Shown here in pieces: positions 45,174 through 53,326 of a DNA stretch of 64,000 nucleotides. The notes under the pieces are model-generated. The model saw nothing but the letters and a program-made list of their open reading frames with translations, had not been told where the DNA came from and searched no databases. This DNA is from an uncultured Leucobacter sp. (lineage in GTDB: Bacteria > Actinomycetota > Actinomycetes > Actinomycetales > Microbacteriaceae): contig CALCJF010000057.1 of the NCBI GenBank assembly GCA_937967375.1, positions 55,882 to 119,881 of the forward strand. The letters are read 5' to 3'. The translations under genes were made by a program, and so were the position numbers. Numbering within the stretch: the stretch's first letter is position 1; each line of letters begins with the position of its first letter.

Positions 45174-45383
45174 GGGACCTTCCGGGCATTGCGGGCGTTG
45201 CGTTTGGATCGCGCGGGGCGCGTCGGAGCTGGATCGGCGCAGCGTGCAACTGCGCGGGCGTAGGGGCGCCCGCGCCGAGACAATCTGCGCCGATGATTCC
45301 AGTCTGCCGAGCGTGCAGCATCGGCACATCATCCTGAAGTGCCGTTTCCGCTCATCCAGAAGGATGATTAGGGAAAGCCAGAA

Positions 45384-45396
45384 AGTGTTATACAGT
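45384..45396. promoter_or_regulatory. GntR-type operator before the FAD/Fe-S dehydrogenase
   Basis: AGTGTTATACAGT matches the palindrome ACTGTTATACAGT (53265) at 12 of 13 positions. It lies 48 bases before the gene start and contains a TATACA -10-like element, so binding would block transcription. Confidence 0.65.
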
Positions 45397-45444
45397 TAAT
45401 CAGTGGCGTGCGGTCTGCTCGGCGCCACTGACGAGGAGGCGTGC

Positions 45445-48321
45445 ATGCAGTCCCCAGAGCTGGTTCAGAAGCTGACCGCCCGCGGCGTAGAGGCAGACGC
45501 ATCTTCGCGTCGACTCATGGAGTATTCCTACGATGCCTCGAACTACCGAGTGCGGCCCGGAGCCGTGGTGTTTCCGAGGACCGTCGAAGACTGTCGCGAG
45601 GTGTTGCAGATCTGCCGTGAGGCCGAGGTGCCGGTGACATTTCGGGGCGGCGGCACCTCGATGGCCGGCAACGCAGTCGGCGAGGGCGTGGTTCTCGACC
45701 TTTCGCGACGCCTGCGGTTGATCGGCGAAATCGACCGCGAGTCGCAAAGCGTGTGGGTCGACGCAGGCGTGGTGATGAGTGAACTGCGCAGCGAGGTCGA
45801 GAGGCTGACTGGCGGCGAGCTGACCTTCGCCCCCGACCCATCCTCGATGTCTCGCGCCACCATCGGCGGCTCGATCGGCAACGACGCTTGCGGCAATCAC
45901 TCGGTCGAGTACGGGCGCATGTCGCATCACGTGCACGAGATCGAACTGCTCACTGCCGACGGTGCGCATCTCATCGCTGCACAGGGCGGGCTTCGGGCCT
46001 TCGACCCGCACGATACCTATGCACTCGATCGCGCCGAGCGCTTGAACGAGTCACTCGGTCTTTTGCGGGGCAAGCATCTCGCGGCGCTGCGCACCGAGCT
46101 CGGCACGATTCCGAGGCAGGTCTCGGGGTACCACCTCGCGAATCTGCTGCCCGAGAACGGATTTCACATCGCCCGCGCGCTCGCAGGCAGCGAGGGCACG
46201 TGTGCGCTGATTCTGCGCGCCCGCGTCGGTCTCGTGCCGAAGCCTGGCCCGACGGCTCTGCTGTGCGTCGGGTACGACTCGACGGTCGACTCGGCGCGCG
46301 ACGTGATGACCATGCTTGAGCTGCGGCCGAGCGCGATCGAGGGCCTGAACGCGTCGATCGTCGACATCATGCGGCATCGTCGCGGCCCCGACAGCGTTGC
46401 CGGGCTTCCCGAAGGCATTGCCTATGTGATGGTTGAGTTCTCGGCCGACGCCATCGAGGCTGCAGCGCAGCGCTGCAACGATCTTGTCGCCCGGTTGCGC
46501 GAGTCAGGGCGCATGCGTGACTACGTGATCGCCACTTCGGGCGAGGATCGCGCCAAGCTTTGGCGGGTGCGAGAGGACGGGGCGGGGCTCTCATCGAAGC
46601 GCCTCGACGGGGTGCAGACCTGGCCGGGCTGGGAAGACTCGGCGGTTGCCCCCGAGCGTCTCGCCGACTATCTCGCAGAGCTGCTTCCCGTCATCGACGA
46701 GCACGGCTACACGGCCTCCATGTATGGGCACTTCGGCGCGGGCTGCGTGCATATGCGGCTCGACTTCGAGCTGCGCAGCGATGAGGGCCGCGCGAACTTC
46801 GAGTCGTTCATGCGTCGTGCCGCCGAGATCGTGGTCAGGCACGGCGGCTCCCTCTCGGGCGAGCACGGTGACGGCCGGGCGCGAGGATCCCTGCTCGAGA
46901 CGATGTACTCATCCGAGATGATGGGCATGTTCCGCGAGTTCAAACGCATCTGGGATCCCGCTGGCCTACTGAACCCCGGCATCATCGTCGATGCTGACTC
47001 GTTCACCGAATCGCTCGCGCTCGTGGGCCTGCCCGACCCAGTTGTCGCATCGGAACATCTTCACGCCGGTGGTGAGCTGGGCGCGTTCGTCGGCAACTCG
47101 CACGCCTGCATCGGCGTGGGGCGCTGCAGGGCGACATCTGGCGGGTTCATGTGCCCGAGCTACCGCGCCACCCAGGATGAGAAGGACTCGACACGCGGCC
47201 GCGCTCGGGTGCTGCAGGAGCTGGCCCGCGGCCAGGGCACCGTCGCCGGCGGCTGGGCAGTGCCAGAGGTGCGCGAAGCACTCGACCTCTGCCTCTCGTG
47301 CAAGGCATGCTCGACCGACTGCCCCACGGGGGTCGACATGGCCGAGGCGAAATCTGAGCTGATCAACGATCACTACCGGGGCAAGCTGCGCCCCTTCACT
47401 CACTACTCGATCGGCTGGCTGCCGCGCTGGTTGCCACTGCTCACCCGGGTCAGTGCGCTTGCGAACTGGGGCACCAAGCTTGCTCCCTTCCGCTGGGTTG
47501 CAGAGAAGCTCGGCATCAGCGCGCGGCGAAAACTGCCCGCCTTTCGGCCGCATCGCCAGTACGTCGAGAGGGTGCGCGAGGCGCAGTTCGAGTCTCGGGG
47601 CGACACGCTCATCTTCGTCGACAGCTTCACGAAGGCCTTTCGGCCCGAGGTCGTGCCCGCTGCGGCCCGAGTGCTGCGAGACACCGGCGCGAGCGTTGGC
47701 TGCACCCCCGATGCCTGCTGCGGGCTGACCTGGGTGTCGACGGGTCAGCGCGACGGCGCCGCGAAGCGGCTCGCGAACCTCGTGCGCACACTCGACGATG
47801 GCACGGATCGAGACATCGTCGTGCTCGAGCCGAGCTGCGCGGCCACTATTCGCGACGACGCGCCAAAGCTCGTTCCGGGCGACGCCGCGAAGCGGGTCGC
47901 GGCCCGCGTGCGCAGCTTCGCGGTTGCTGTCGACGAGGCCATTGGGCGAGGCTGGCGCCCGCGCGCACCGGCTCCGGCAGCCGCCGTGCTGCAGACGCAC
48001 TGCCACGAGCATGCAGCGTTCGGCCCGTCCGCTCAGCGCCGAGTGCTGCGGGCGTGGGGTGTCGGCAACGTGTCTGAGTCTTCGTCGTGCTGCGGCGTGG
48101 CCGGCAACTTCGGCTTCGAGGCAGAGCACTTCGATACCTCGATGAAGGTCGCCGAGCACTCGATCATCCCGGCGATCGCACAGGGCGGCGAGCAGGCCCT
48201 GATTCTCACTGACGGCTTCAGCTGCGCAATGCAGGTATCGCAGATTGAGCCCCTGCGGGCGAGTGAGCATCTGGCGATCGCGCTCGACCGTGCGCCGCAG
48301 GGTGAGCAGATGCCCCGTTAA
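45445..48321 (+). CDS. FAD-linked oxidase fused to Fe-S oxidoreductase (D-2-hydroxyacid dehydrogenase, YdiJ-like)
   Basis: A 958 aa fusion. Residues about 40-260 are the PCMH-type FAD domain (VTFRGGGTSMAGNAVG). The FAD-oxidase C domain carries GHFGAGCVHMR and SGEHGDGRARG, with His residues for substrate and metal. A ferredoxin-like part has CxxCxxCxxxCP at about 616-627 (CLSCKACSTDCP) and another cysteine group near 555. Two cysteine-rich CCG domains end the protein (DACCG, SSCCGVAG). E. coli YdiJ, a D-2-hydroxyglutarate dehydrogenase, has this arrangement; glycolate or D-lactate oxidation is possible. The start at 45445 follows GAGGAGG. Confidence 0.88.
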   Translation: MQSPELVQKLTARGVEADASSRRLMEYSYDASNYRVRPGAVVFPRTVEDCREVLQICREAEVPVTFRGGGTSMAGNAVGEGVVLDLSRRLRLIGEIDRESQSVWVDAGVVMSELRSEVERLTGGELTFAPDPSSMSRATIGGSIGNDACGNHSVEYGRMSHHVHEIELLTADGAHLIAAQGGLRAFDPHDTYALDRAERLNESLGLLRGKHLAALRTELGTIPRQVSGYHLANLLPENGFHIARALAGSEGTCALILRARVGLVPKPGPTALLCVGYDSTVDSARDVMTMLELRPSAIEGLNASIVDIMRHRRGPDSVAGLPEGIAYVMVEFSADAIEAAAQRCNDLVARLRESGRMRDYVIATSGEDRAKLWRVREDGAGLSSKRLDGVQTWPGWEDSAVAPERLADYLAELLPVIDEHGYTASMYGHFGAGCVHMRLDFELRSDEGRANFESFMRRAAEIVVRHGGSLSGEHGDGRARGSLLETMYSSEMMGMFREFKRIWDPAGLLNPGIIVDADSFTESLALVGLPDPVVASEHLHAGGELGAFVGNSHACIGVGRCRATSGGFMCPSYRATQDEKDSTRGRARVLQELARGQGTVAGGWAVPEVREALDLCLSCKACSTDCPTGVDMAEAKSELINDHYRGKLRPFTHYSIGWLPRWLPLLTRVSALANWGTKLAPFRWVAEKLGISARRKLPAFRPHRQYVERVREAQFESRGDTLIFVDSFTKAFRPEVVPAAARVLRDTGASVGCTPDACCGLTWVSTGQRDGAAKRLANLVRTLDDGTDRDIVVLEPSCAATIRDDAPKLVPGDAAKRVAARVRSFAVAVDEAIGRGWRPRAPAPAAAVLQTHCHEHAAFGPSAQRRVLRAWGVGNVSESSSCCGVAGNFGFEAEHFDTSMKVAEHSIIPAIAQGGEQALILTDGFSCAMQVSQIEPLRASEHLAIALDRAPQGEQMPR

Positions 48322-48382
48322 CTGACGCACGTTTCGAGCGCCGGATCGATGAACGGGCGCGCGCGGGTGGGAGGATAGTGGG

Positions 48383-49585
48383 ATGACCAACGCCCCCGCC
48401 CGTGTGCGCAACCTCGCGCATACCTTCGAGCGCCTGCTCGAGGGCGGCACGATGACCAGGGGCGATCTCATGGGCGCGACCGGGCTGAGCAAAGCAACCA
48501 TCGCCAGACTGGTGACCGAGCTCGAAGAGGCTGGGTTCGTCGAGGAGCGATGGATTGACCCGAGCGAAGGGCCGGGTAGGCGAGCCTCCGGCCTGGGTGT
48601 GCCGAGCGCACTCGGGCATGTGGTCGGGCTCAGCCTCGGACTGCGCAGCAGCCATGCGGTCGCGCTCGATCTCGCGGGGCGCACGGTCGGCTCCAGGCTC
48701 GAACCGACCCCAGAGTTCTCGGAAAGCGACGATATCGCGGCATGGGCCGCGAAACTGCTCCACGGATTCGTCGCCGCGCTGGAGGGTTGCGGGCCGCTGC
48801 TGCGCGTCTGCGTCGCGCTTCCTGGGCGGGTGCGAGACGGCGCGGCGATCTCACCGCTGCCACCGCCCCTGGCAGGCCTGGCGCACGAGTCGTCAGGTGC
48901 GAGTCGGCACTCCACATCGCCTTCGTTCGCCCATGCGCTGGAAGAAGCGCTGGGCGTTCCAGTCATGCTGGCGACCGACGCAGACATGGCCCTCGCGGGT
49001 GTCACCTCTCGCGGTGTTCTCGAGGCCGAGACCCCGGCGGTTCTGTTCACGCTGAGCACCGCGCTCACCGTCTCGACCCGCACTCGGCTCGGCGTCGTGC
49101 AAGCTCGCACCTCAGCGCTCGGCGACTACGCCATGCTGCCGTTCGCGCTGCCGCACGATCTCGATGGGGGTCGCGACAGCTCGCCCGCCAAGCTGCGGCT
49201 CGGTTCGCTGCTCTCCGTGCGCGGTCTGAGTGAGTTCGTCGCCGCACAGGGGGTCGAGGTTGCTGATCTCTCTGAGCTTTGGCAGCGGGAGAGCCCCGAG
49301 ATTCGGCGCGTGCGCCGAGTGTTCGCCGAGGCACTCGTCGCCGCGATCCTCGTCGCCGCAGTCACGACAGACCCCGAAGCCTGCGTGCTCACTGGACGCC
49401 TCGCGCCCTTGGCCGCGACCGTGACCTCCGACGTGCGGGCTCGCCTCGACGCGGTGCTCGAACGCGCGCCGCGGGTGATCGTGCCGGGCGCCGACGACAA
49501 CGGCCTGACGACCGCGCTCGGATCGGCCGAGGTGGCCCTTCGCCTCGAACGCGCTCGGCTCGTGCGGCAGCTAGCGAGCGGCTAG
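48383..49585 (+). CDS. ROK family transcriptional regulator
   Basis: A 400 aa protein. An N-terminal winged helix (about 8-65, GATGLSKATIARLVTELEEAG) precedes a degenerate ROK sugar-kinase-like domain. The ATP-binding DxGxT motif is not recognisable and the zinc-binding GHxxxxxxGxxCxCGxxGCxE pattern is missing, so it is not a kinase and its ligand site may be reshaped. It follows the dehydrogenase by 61 bases on the same strand. Its target is unknown. Confidence 0.8.
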   Translation: MTNAPARVRNLAHTFERLLEGGTMTRGDLMGATGLSKATIARLVTELEEAGFVEERWIDPSEGPGRRASGLGVPSALGHVVGLSLGLRSSHAVALDLAGRTVGSRLEPTPEFSESDDIAAWAAKLLHGFVAALEGCGPLLRVCVALPGRVRDGAAISPLPPPLAGLAHESSGASRHSTSPSFAHALEEALGVPVMLATDADMALAGVTSRGVLEAETPAVLFTLSTALTVSTRTRLGVVQARTSALGDYAMLPFALPHDLDGGRDSSPAKLRLGSLLSVRGLSEFVAAQGVEVADLSELWQRESPEIRRVRRVFAEALVAAILVAAVTTDPEACVLTGRLAPLAATVTSDVRARLDAVLERAPRVIVPGADDNGLTTALGSAEVALRLERARLVRQLASG

Positions 49586-49644
49586 GGCTAGCGTTGGCGA
49601 TCGAGCTCCACACGCACGTCCCCCACGCTGCGGCGTACCTGCGC

Positions 49645-49700
49645 GGAGAGCCGCGATCGGAGAACCGCGATCGGAGAGCCGCGATCGGAGAACCGCATCG
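49645..49700. repeat. 14-base tandem repeat, four units
   Basis: Units GGAGAGCCGCGATC and GGAGAACCGCGATC alternate from 49645, giving a 28-base superunit present twice. The last unit is degenerate (GGAGAACCGCATCG) and is followed by CGCGGCTC, which can pair with the GAGCCGCG of the first and third units. It is intergenic and not coding in any convincing frame. Confidence 0.7.
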
Positions 49701-49783
49701 CGGCTCGAGCCCTGCACGAGCGCCCCGTCACCCCTTGCATGCACCACACTCACCCCTTGCGTGCACGTCCCTCACCAAGCATC

Positions 49784-49832
49784 TGGGCAGTAGATGTTGC
49801 CTCGCTCGTCGGCAGGCAACACCTACTGCCCA
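49784..49832. repeat. Strong 18-bp hairpin, second member of the CAGTAG family
   Basis: TGGGCAGTAGATGTTGCC (49784-49801) pairs with GGCAACACCTACTGCCCA (49815-49832) at 17 of 18 positions around a 13-base loop. It shares CAGTAGATGnnGCCTC and the matching right arm with 17361-17417. It may also act as a terminator for the convergent genes, but there is no T tract. Confidence 0.65.
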
Positions 49833-49916
49833 CCTGCTTCAAAAGGGGTGCGGGAAGAGTGCGGGAAAGGGTGTGGCGGGGCGAGGAGCGCTGAAGGAGC
49901 GGCGGGAAGGCGCGGC

Positions 49917-51260
49917 TCAGCGCAGGTGCAGGCCCGCGACCTCGCCGAGCGTTTCGAGCATGCGGCTCACATCGGCCTCGTCGAAGGCAAGTGGCGGGCG
50001 CACCTTGAGCACGTTGACGTCTTTCGCCGCACCGCTGATCAGCACCCGGCGCTCGCGCATCGCGTTGATCACGCGGCTCGTGCGCTCGCGATCGGGGGTG
50101 CGGCTTTCGCGATCGGTCACCACCTCGACGGCGAGAACGAGGCCGTCGCCGCGCACCTCGGCCACGTATGGCGAATCGGCGAGCAACTCATTCACGCCTT
50201 CGCGCAGCAGCCCGCCGATGCGATCGACGCGCTCGGGGACGCGCTCGGCCTCGAGCACGTCGAGCACCGCGGCACCCGCGGCGATCGGAACCGATGAGCC
50301 GCCGAAGGTGTTGAAGTAGCGCACCTTCTCGCCGAAATCACGGGCGACCTCAGGGCGAAACACGACGCCCGAGAGCGGAATGCCGTTGCCCATCGGCTTG
50401 CCGAGTGTCACGATGTCGGGCACGACGCCCTGCGCCTGGAACCCCCACATCTTCGAACCGAGGCGCGCCAGACCAGCCTGCACCTCGTCGGCGATGAAGA
50501 CACCGCCGGCCGCGTGCACCTCATCGATGACGGCCTGCAGCCAGCCCGTCTCGTTCACGAAGATGCCGTCGCTCATGAACGAGAGGTCGAAGATGAGCCC
50601 GGCGAGCCCGAAGCCGTGCCTGCGAAGCTCGCCGATTGCGCGACGCACTTCAGCGACCATGTGCTGCTCGAGTGTGAGGCCCTCCGGCACGAGGGCCGGG
50701 TTCGGGGGATCCATGGTGCGCACATTCGCACCGAGCGGTGATCCTTCGCCGAGGGTCGGCGAGATCGACGAGACCTCTCGTGTCAGGCCGTGGTAGGCGT
50801 GCTTCGTGACGATGAAGCCCTCGTTGCCGGTGTAGTGTCTGGCGACGCGCATGGCGAGATCGTTCGCTTCTGAACCGCTGCACGCAAAGGTCACCCGCTG
50901 CAGCTCACTCGGAAACAAGCTGATGAGGCGCTCGGCGTAGTCGACCAGCGCTGTTTGTGCGTACCTGGTGTTGGTATTGAGAGTCGCCGCCTGCTTCGCG
51001 ATCGCCTCTGCGACGTGCGGGTGGCAGTGGCCCATAGAGGGCACGTTGTTGTAGGCGTCGAGGTAGTCGTTGCCGTCGGCGTCGAACAGGTGAGCGCCGC
51101 GACCGCGCACGAACCCGACTGGCTCGTTGTAGAGCAGCATGTAGCCGGGGCCGAGCACGTTCATGCGCCGTTCGACGGTCTCGCGAAGCGCGGGATCGAG
51201 CGAGTCGAGGCTGTCGGGGTCGAAGCGACCGGGTACGTCTTTTGCGCCGAGGGAAACCAT
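49917..51260 (-). CDS. Class III aminotransferase fold protein, phospho-lyase-like
   Basis: A 447 aa PLP enzyme. The PLP Lys is in TLGKPMGNG near residue 288; IADEVQAG gives the Asp that binds the pyridine N; CSGSEANDLA is the phosphate-binding region. LDAYNNVPSMGHCHPHV and NTNTRYAQTALVDYAE resemble the AGXT2L proteins, which are not transaminases but eliminate phosphate from phosphoethanolamine or 5-phosphohydroxylysine. The neighbouring kinase gene (51284) strengthens that reading. The start at 51260 (MVSLGAK) has AAGGCAAG upstream. Ordinary omega-transaminase activity remains possible. Confidence 0.82.
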   Translation of the reverse strand: MVSLGAKDVPGRFDPDSLDSLDPALRETVERRMNVLGPGYMLLYNEPVGFVRGRGAHLFDADGNDYLDAYNNVPSMGHCHPHVAEAIAKQAATLNTNTRYAQTALVDYAERLISLFPSELQRVTFACSGSEANDLAMRVARHYTGNEGFIVTKHAYHGLTREVSSISPTLGEGSPLGANVRTMDPPNPALVPEGLTLEQHMVAEVRRAIGELRRHGFGLAGLIFDLSFMSDGIFVNETGWLQAVIDEVHAAGGVFIADEVQAGLARLGSKMWGFQAQGVVPDIVTLGKPMGNGIPLSGVVFRPEVARDFGEKVRYFNTFGGSSVPIAAGAAVLDVLEAERVPERVDRIGGLLREGVNELLADSPYVAEVRGDGLVLAVEVVTDRESRTPDRERTSRVINAMRERRVLISGAAKDVNVLKVRPPLAFDEADVSRMLETLGEVAGLHLR

Positions 51261-51283
51261 GGTGCTCTTGCCTTCCGTGTGGA

Positions 51284-52369
51284 TCAGGATCGGGTCTGTT
51301 CGGGTGTGACGCCGACGCGGGCCGTCAGCAAGTAAGCTGCGCCGGCGTCGATGCCGAAGCTGAGAGTGTTCTCGATGCGATCCCAATCCTCGCGGGCGTG
51401 CATGCGAAGGTACTCGGCGCGCTCTGGTACATGGGCGATGCGCCAGTTGGTGACGAGTGCGCGCAGGGCAACACGGGCGAGACTGGCGACCGCGAGCAAC
51501 TCGATCTCATCGTCGCTGAGCGCGAACTCGCTGAGATAGCCGACGAGCATGTCGCGGGCGGTGCGCCACGGTTGCTCCGGGGCGGGCAGCAAGTGATTCG
51601 CGAAGAGCACGGCCGGTTCGAAGATCACCGGATTCACCTGTACGTCGCCGAAATCGATCACACCGGTGATGAACTGCTCGGAGTCGGGGTCGACGACCGC
51701 GTTGAAGGCGCTCAGGTCGCCGTGGATCACCTGACTGCGCAGTTCGTGGCGGACGGGCTCGAGTCGCTCGCGGTAGATCGCGAAAATTTGTTCAGCCATA
51801 GCTCGGCGTTCGGGATCGGTCTCGTACTCGAGCAGGGGTTCGATGATCATGAAGTTGCTGATGTTCCACACAAGTGGGCGATCCAGGCCCTCGTGCTCAA
51901 ACCCCTGCAGGGCGAGATCGAGTCGGCCGAGCATTGCCCCCACACGGGCGAGCTGCTGCGCCGTGGCGTGCGCCTCGCCGAGCATCGTGCCGGGGATGAA
52001 ATCGAGCACTCGAAGCGCGCCCAGATAGCTGCCGGCGTCGTCATGGAGCAGACGGTGGTTGGCGCCATCGTGTGTGCGAAGCACCGATTGCACCGGAATG
52101 CCAGGGTCGGTGTGTTGCACCCAGTCGATGACATCGGTCTGGCAGAGCACGATGGGCAGGGGCTCATCTCGGGGCGAAACCTTCACGAGATAGTCGCGGC
52201 CCGGCGTGTGCAGGCGAAACGTGCTGTCTTTCTCGGTGTCGATCGGGTGCAGCGTGCCCGCCAGGCCGTAGTGCTGCTGCAGCTCTCTGTGCACGCGAGC
52301 TTCGTCGATCGGCTGGTGTCGGCTCGTGAGCCCGCTCTCTTCGAAGAGAGCGTTCATCTGCTCGGTCAT
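51284..52369 (-). CDS. Aminoglycoside phosphotransferase fold kinase (hydroxylysine kinase-like)
   Basis: A 361 aa small-molecule kinase. The catalytic loop is VIHGDLSAFNAVVD and the metal-binding segment VIDFGDV. The N-lobe has YLVKVSPRDE with the ATP Lys. In animals and bacteria this family (AGPHD1) phosphorylates hydroxylysine and is paired with a PLP phospho-lyase, exactly the neighbour here (23-base gap, same strand). The start at 52369 (MTEQMNAL) follows GAGGAG. The amino alcohol substrate could be hydroxylysine, ethanolamine or another one. It is not likely an antibiotic resistance gene. Confidence 0.82.
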   Translation of the reverse strand: MTEQMNALFEESGLTSRHQPIDEARVHRELQQHYGLAGTLHPIDTEKDSTFRLHTPGRDYLVKVSPRDEPLPIVLCQTDVIDWVQHTDPGIPVQSVLRTHDGANHRLLHDDAGSYLGALRVLDFIPGTMLGEAHATAQQLARVGAMLGRLDLALQGFEHEGLDRPLVWNISNFMIIEPLLEYETDPERRAMAEQIFAIYRERLEPVRHELRSQVIHGDLSAFNAVVDPDSEQFITGVIDFGDVQVNPVIFEPAVLFANHLLPAPEQPWRTARDMLVGYLSEFALSDDEIELLAVASLARVALRALVTNWRIAHVPERAEYLRMHAREDWDRIENTLSFGIDAGAAYLLTARVGVTPEQTRS

Positions 52370-52573
52370 GCGGCTCCTCGGTGAGGGCGATCGGCGCCCG
52401 GCTGGGTAGTGGTTTCGAGTGTACAATTAGTCTCATAATGAGTCAAATGACTGTTCGGCGAAATCCGGTCATAATGGAGCGATTCCGCCCGTCCGCTCGG
52501 CGTTAAAAATGACTCACTGTAATACAAAGTGACAAGGTTTTGATACTCTGATACGAACCTTTGAGGAGAAACG
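52370..52573. promoter_or_regulatory. Divergent control region, kinase / GntR
   Basis: This AT-rich stretch holds a GTCTCATAATGAGTC near-palindrome (about 52429-52443), overlapping the probable leftward promoter, and the GntR site ACTGTAATACA (52516). Both directions could be controlled by the same GntR protein. Confidence 0.5.
52516..52528. promoter_or_regulatory. GntR-type operator at its own promoter
   Basis: ACTGTAATACAAA agrees with ACTGTAATACAGT (59448) at 11 of 13 positions. It lies 46 bases before the GntR ribosome-binding region and is flanked by TCACT/AGTGA. It suggests autoregulation. Confidence 0.6.
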
Positions 52574-53236
52574 ATGGCAGCGAGACAACCATTGCAGACG
52601 ATCTCTGTTGCCGAAGCGGCAACCACGCGACTTCGCGAGAGTCTGTTTGCGGGCATATACAAGGCCGGCGAAGAGATCAAAGACACGCAGGTGGCCGAGG
52701 AGTACGGCATCGCTCGCCCCACGGCCCGCATCGCCGTGCAGCAGCTGATCAACGAGGGCATGCTGGTGCGTGATCCGGGATACAGCGCGCGCGTGCGCAC
52801 TTTCGACCCGGAGCAAGTGCGAGACATCTTCAGGGTGCGCAAGATGATCGAGCTCGACGCCGTGCGAGAGGCCAAGGCTCGCGGGGTCGCGCTCGACCGC
52901 GTGAAAGATGCGATGAACCGGTTTGTCGACCTGGGGGAGGCGCCTTCGTGGTCTCGCGTGGCAGAGGCCGACGCTGCGTTTCACCAGGCTGTCGTAGAAG
53001 CGGGTGGCTCAGAGCGCCTGCGCGTGTACTTCGAGGGAATCACCAACGAGATTCGCCTGCTGCTGGCCCTGCCCGAGACCCACTTCGGGCGCGGAGAGTC
53101 GCCTTACGAGGAGCACGAGGAGCTCTTTTTGGTGCTCCAGGGTGATGCGACAATGAAGCAACTCGAGCGGGCTTGGAGCTATCACCTTGACGAGTCACGC
53201 GACTTCCTTGTGGGCCTGCTCTCCGCGAAAGAGTAA
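52574..53236 (+). CDS. GntR family regulator, FCD subfamily
   Basis: A 220 aa regulator. The winged helix (about 10-75) has YKAGEEIKDTQVAEEYGIARPTARIAV-like spacing, and the FCD domain includes VRKMIELDAVREAK, AEADAAFHQAVVEAGG and YEEHEELFLVL with His residues for a metal or acid ligand. ATG 52574 follows GAGGAG. The palindrome ACTGT(T/A)ATACAGT occurs at its own promoter and at three other promoters in the window, so it is the likely master regulator of the 45-62 kb genes (inference). Confidence 0.88.
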   Translation: MAARQPLQTISVAEAATTRLRESLFAGIYKAGEEIKDTQVAEEYGIARPTARIAVQQLINEGMLVRDPGYSARVRTFDPEQVRDIFRVRKMIELDAVREAKARGVALDRVKDAMNRFVDLGEAPSWSRVAEADAAFHQAVVEAGGSERLRVYFEGITNEIRLLLALPETHFGRGESPYEEHEELFLVLQGDATMKQLERAWSYHLDESRDFLVGLLSAKE

Positions 53237-53264
53237 GTTTCCCCCGGGCCGCATTTAGTGCCAT

Positions 53265-53277
53265 ACTGTTATACAGT
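53265..53277. promoter_or_regulatory. GntR-type operator before the SDR gene
   Basis: ACTGTTATACAGT is a perfect inverted repeat (ACTGT/ACAGT around TAT), extended by a flanking T/A pair. It lies 50 bases before the SDR start and includes a -10-like TATACA. Confidence 0.7.
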
Positions 53278-53326
53278 AAGCGCGGAGGGATATCCGCATG
53301 CGGCGATCATCAGGGGGTCGAACGGT

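Larger units (their letters stand above)
49586..49916. other. 331-base convergent intergenic region rich in repeats
   Basis: It contains a four-unit 14-base tandem array (49645-49700), two copies of CACCCCTTGC(A/G)TGCAC 22 bases apart (49729-49744 and 49751-49766) and the hairpin at 49784-49832. The right end (49845-49916) is purine-rich. I see no gene. Confidence 0.6.

Noticed and set aside
46966..49110. 714-codon minus-strand open frame
   Set aside because: It runs antisense to the well-supported Fe-S dehydrogenase and ROK genes; its translation is rich in Arg, Ser and Ala without a recognisable domain.
49645..49832. CRISPR array
   Set aside because: The units are 14 bases without spacers of constant length, and no cas gene is present.
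51284..52369. Aminoglycoside resistance gene
   Set aside because: The fold is APH-like, but the neighbour is a PLP phospho-lyase-like enzyme and the context is catabolic.
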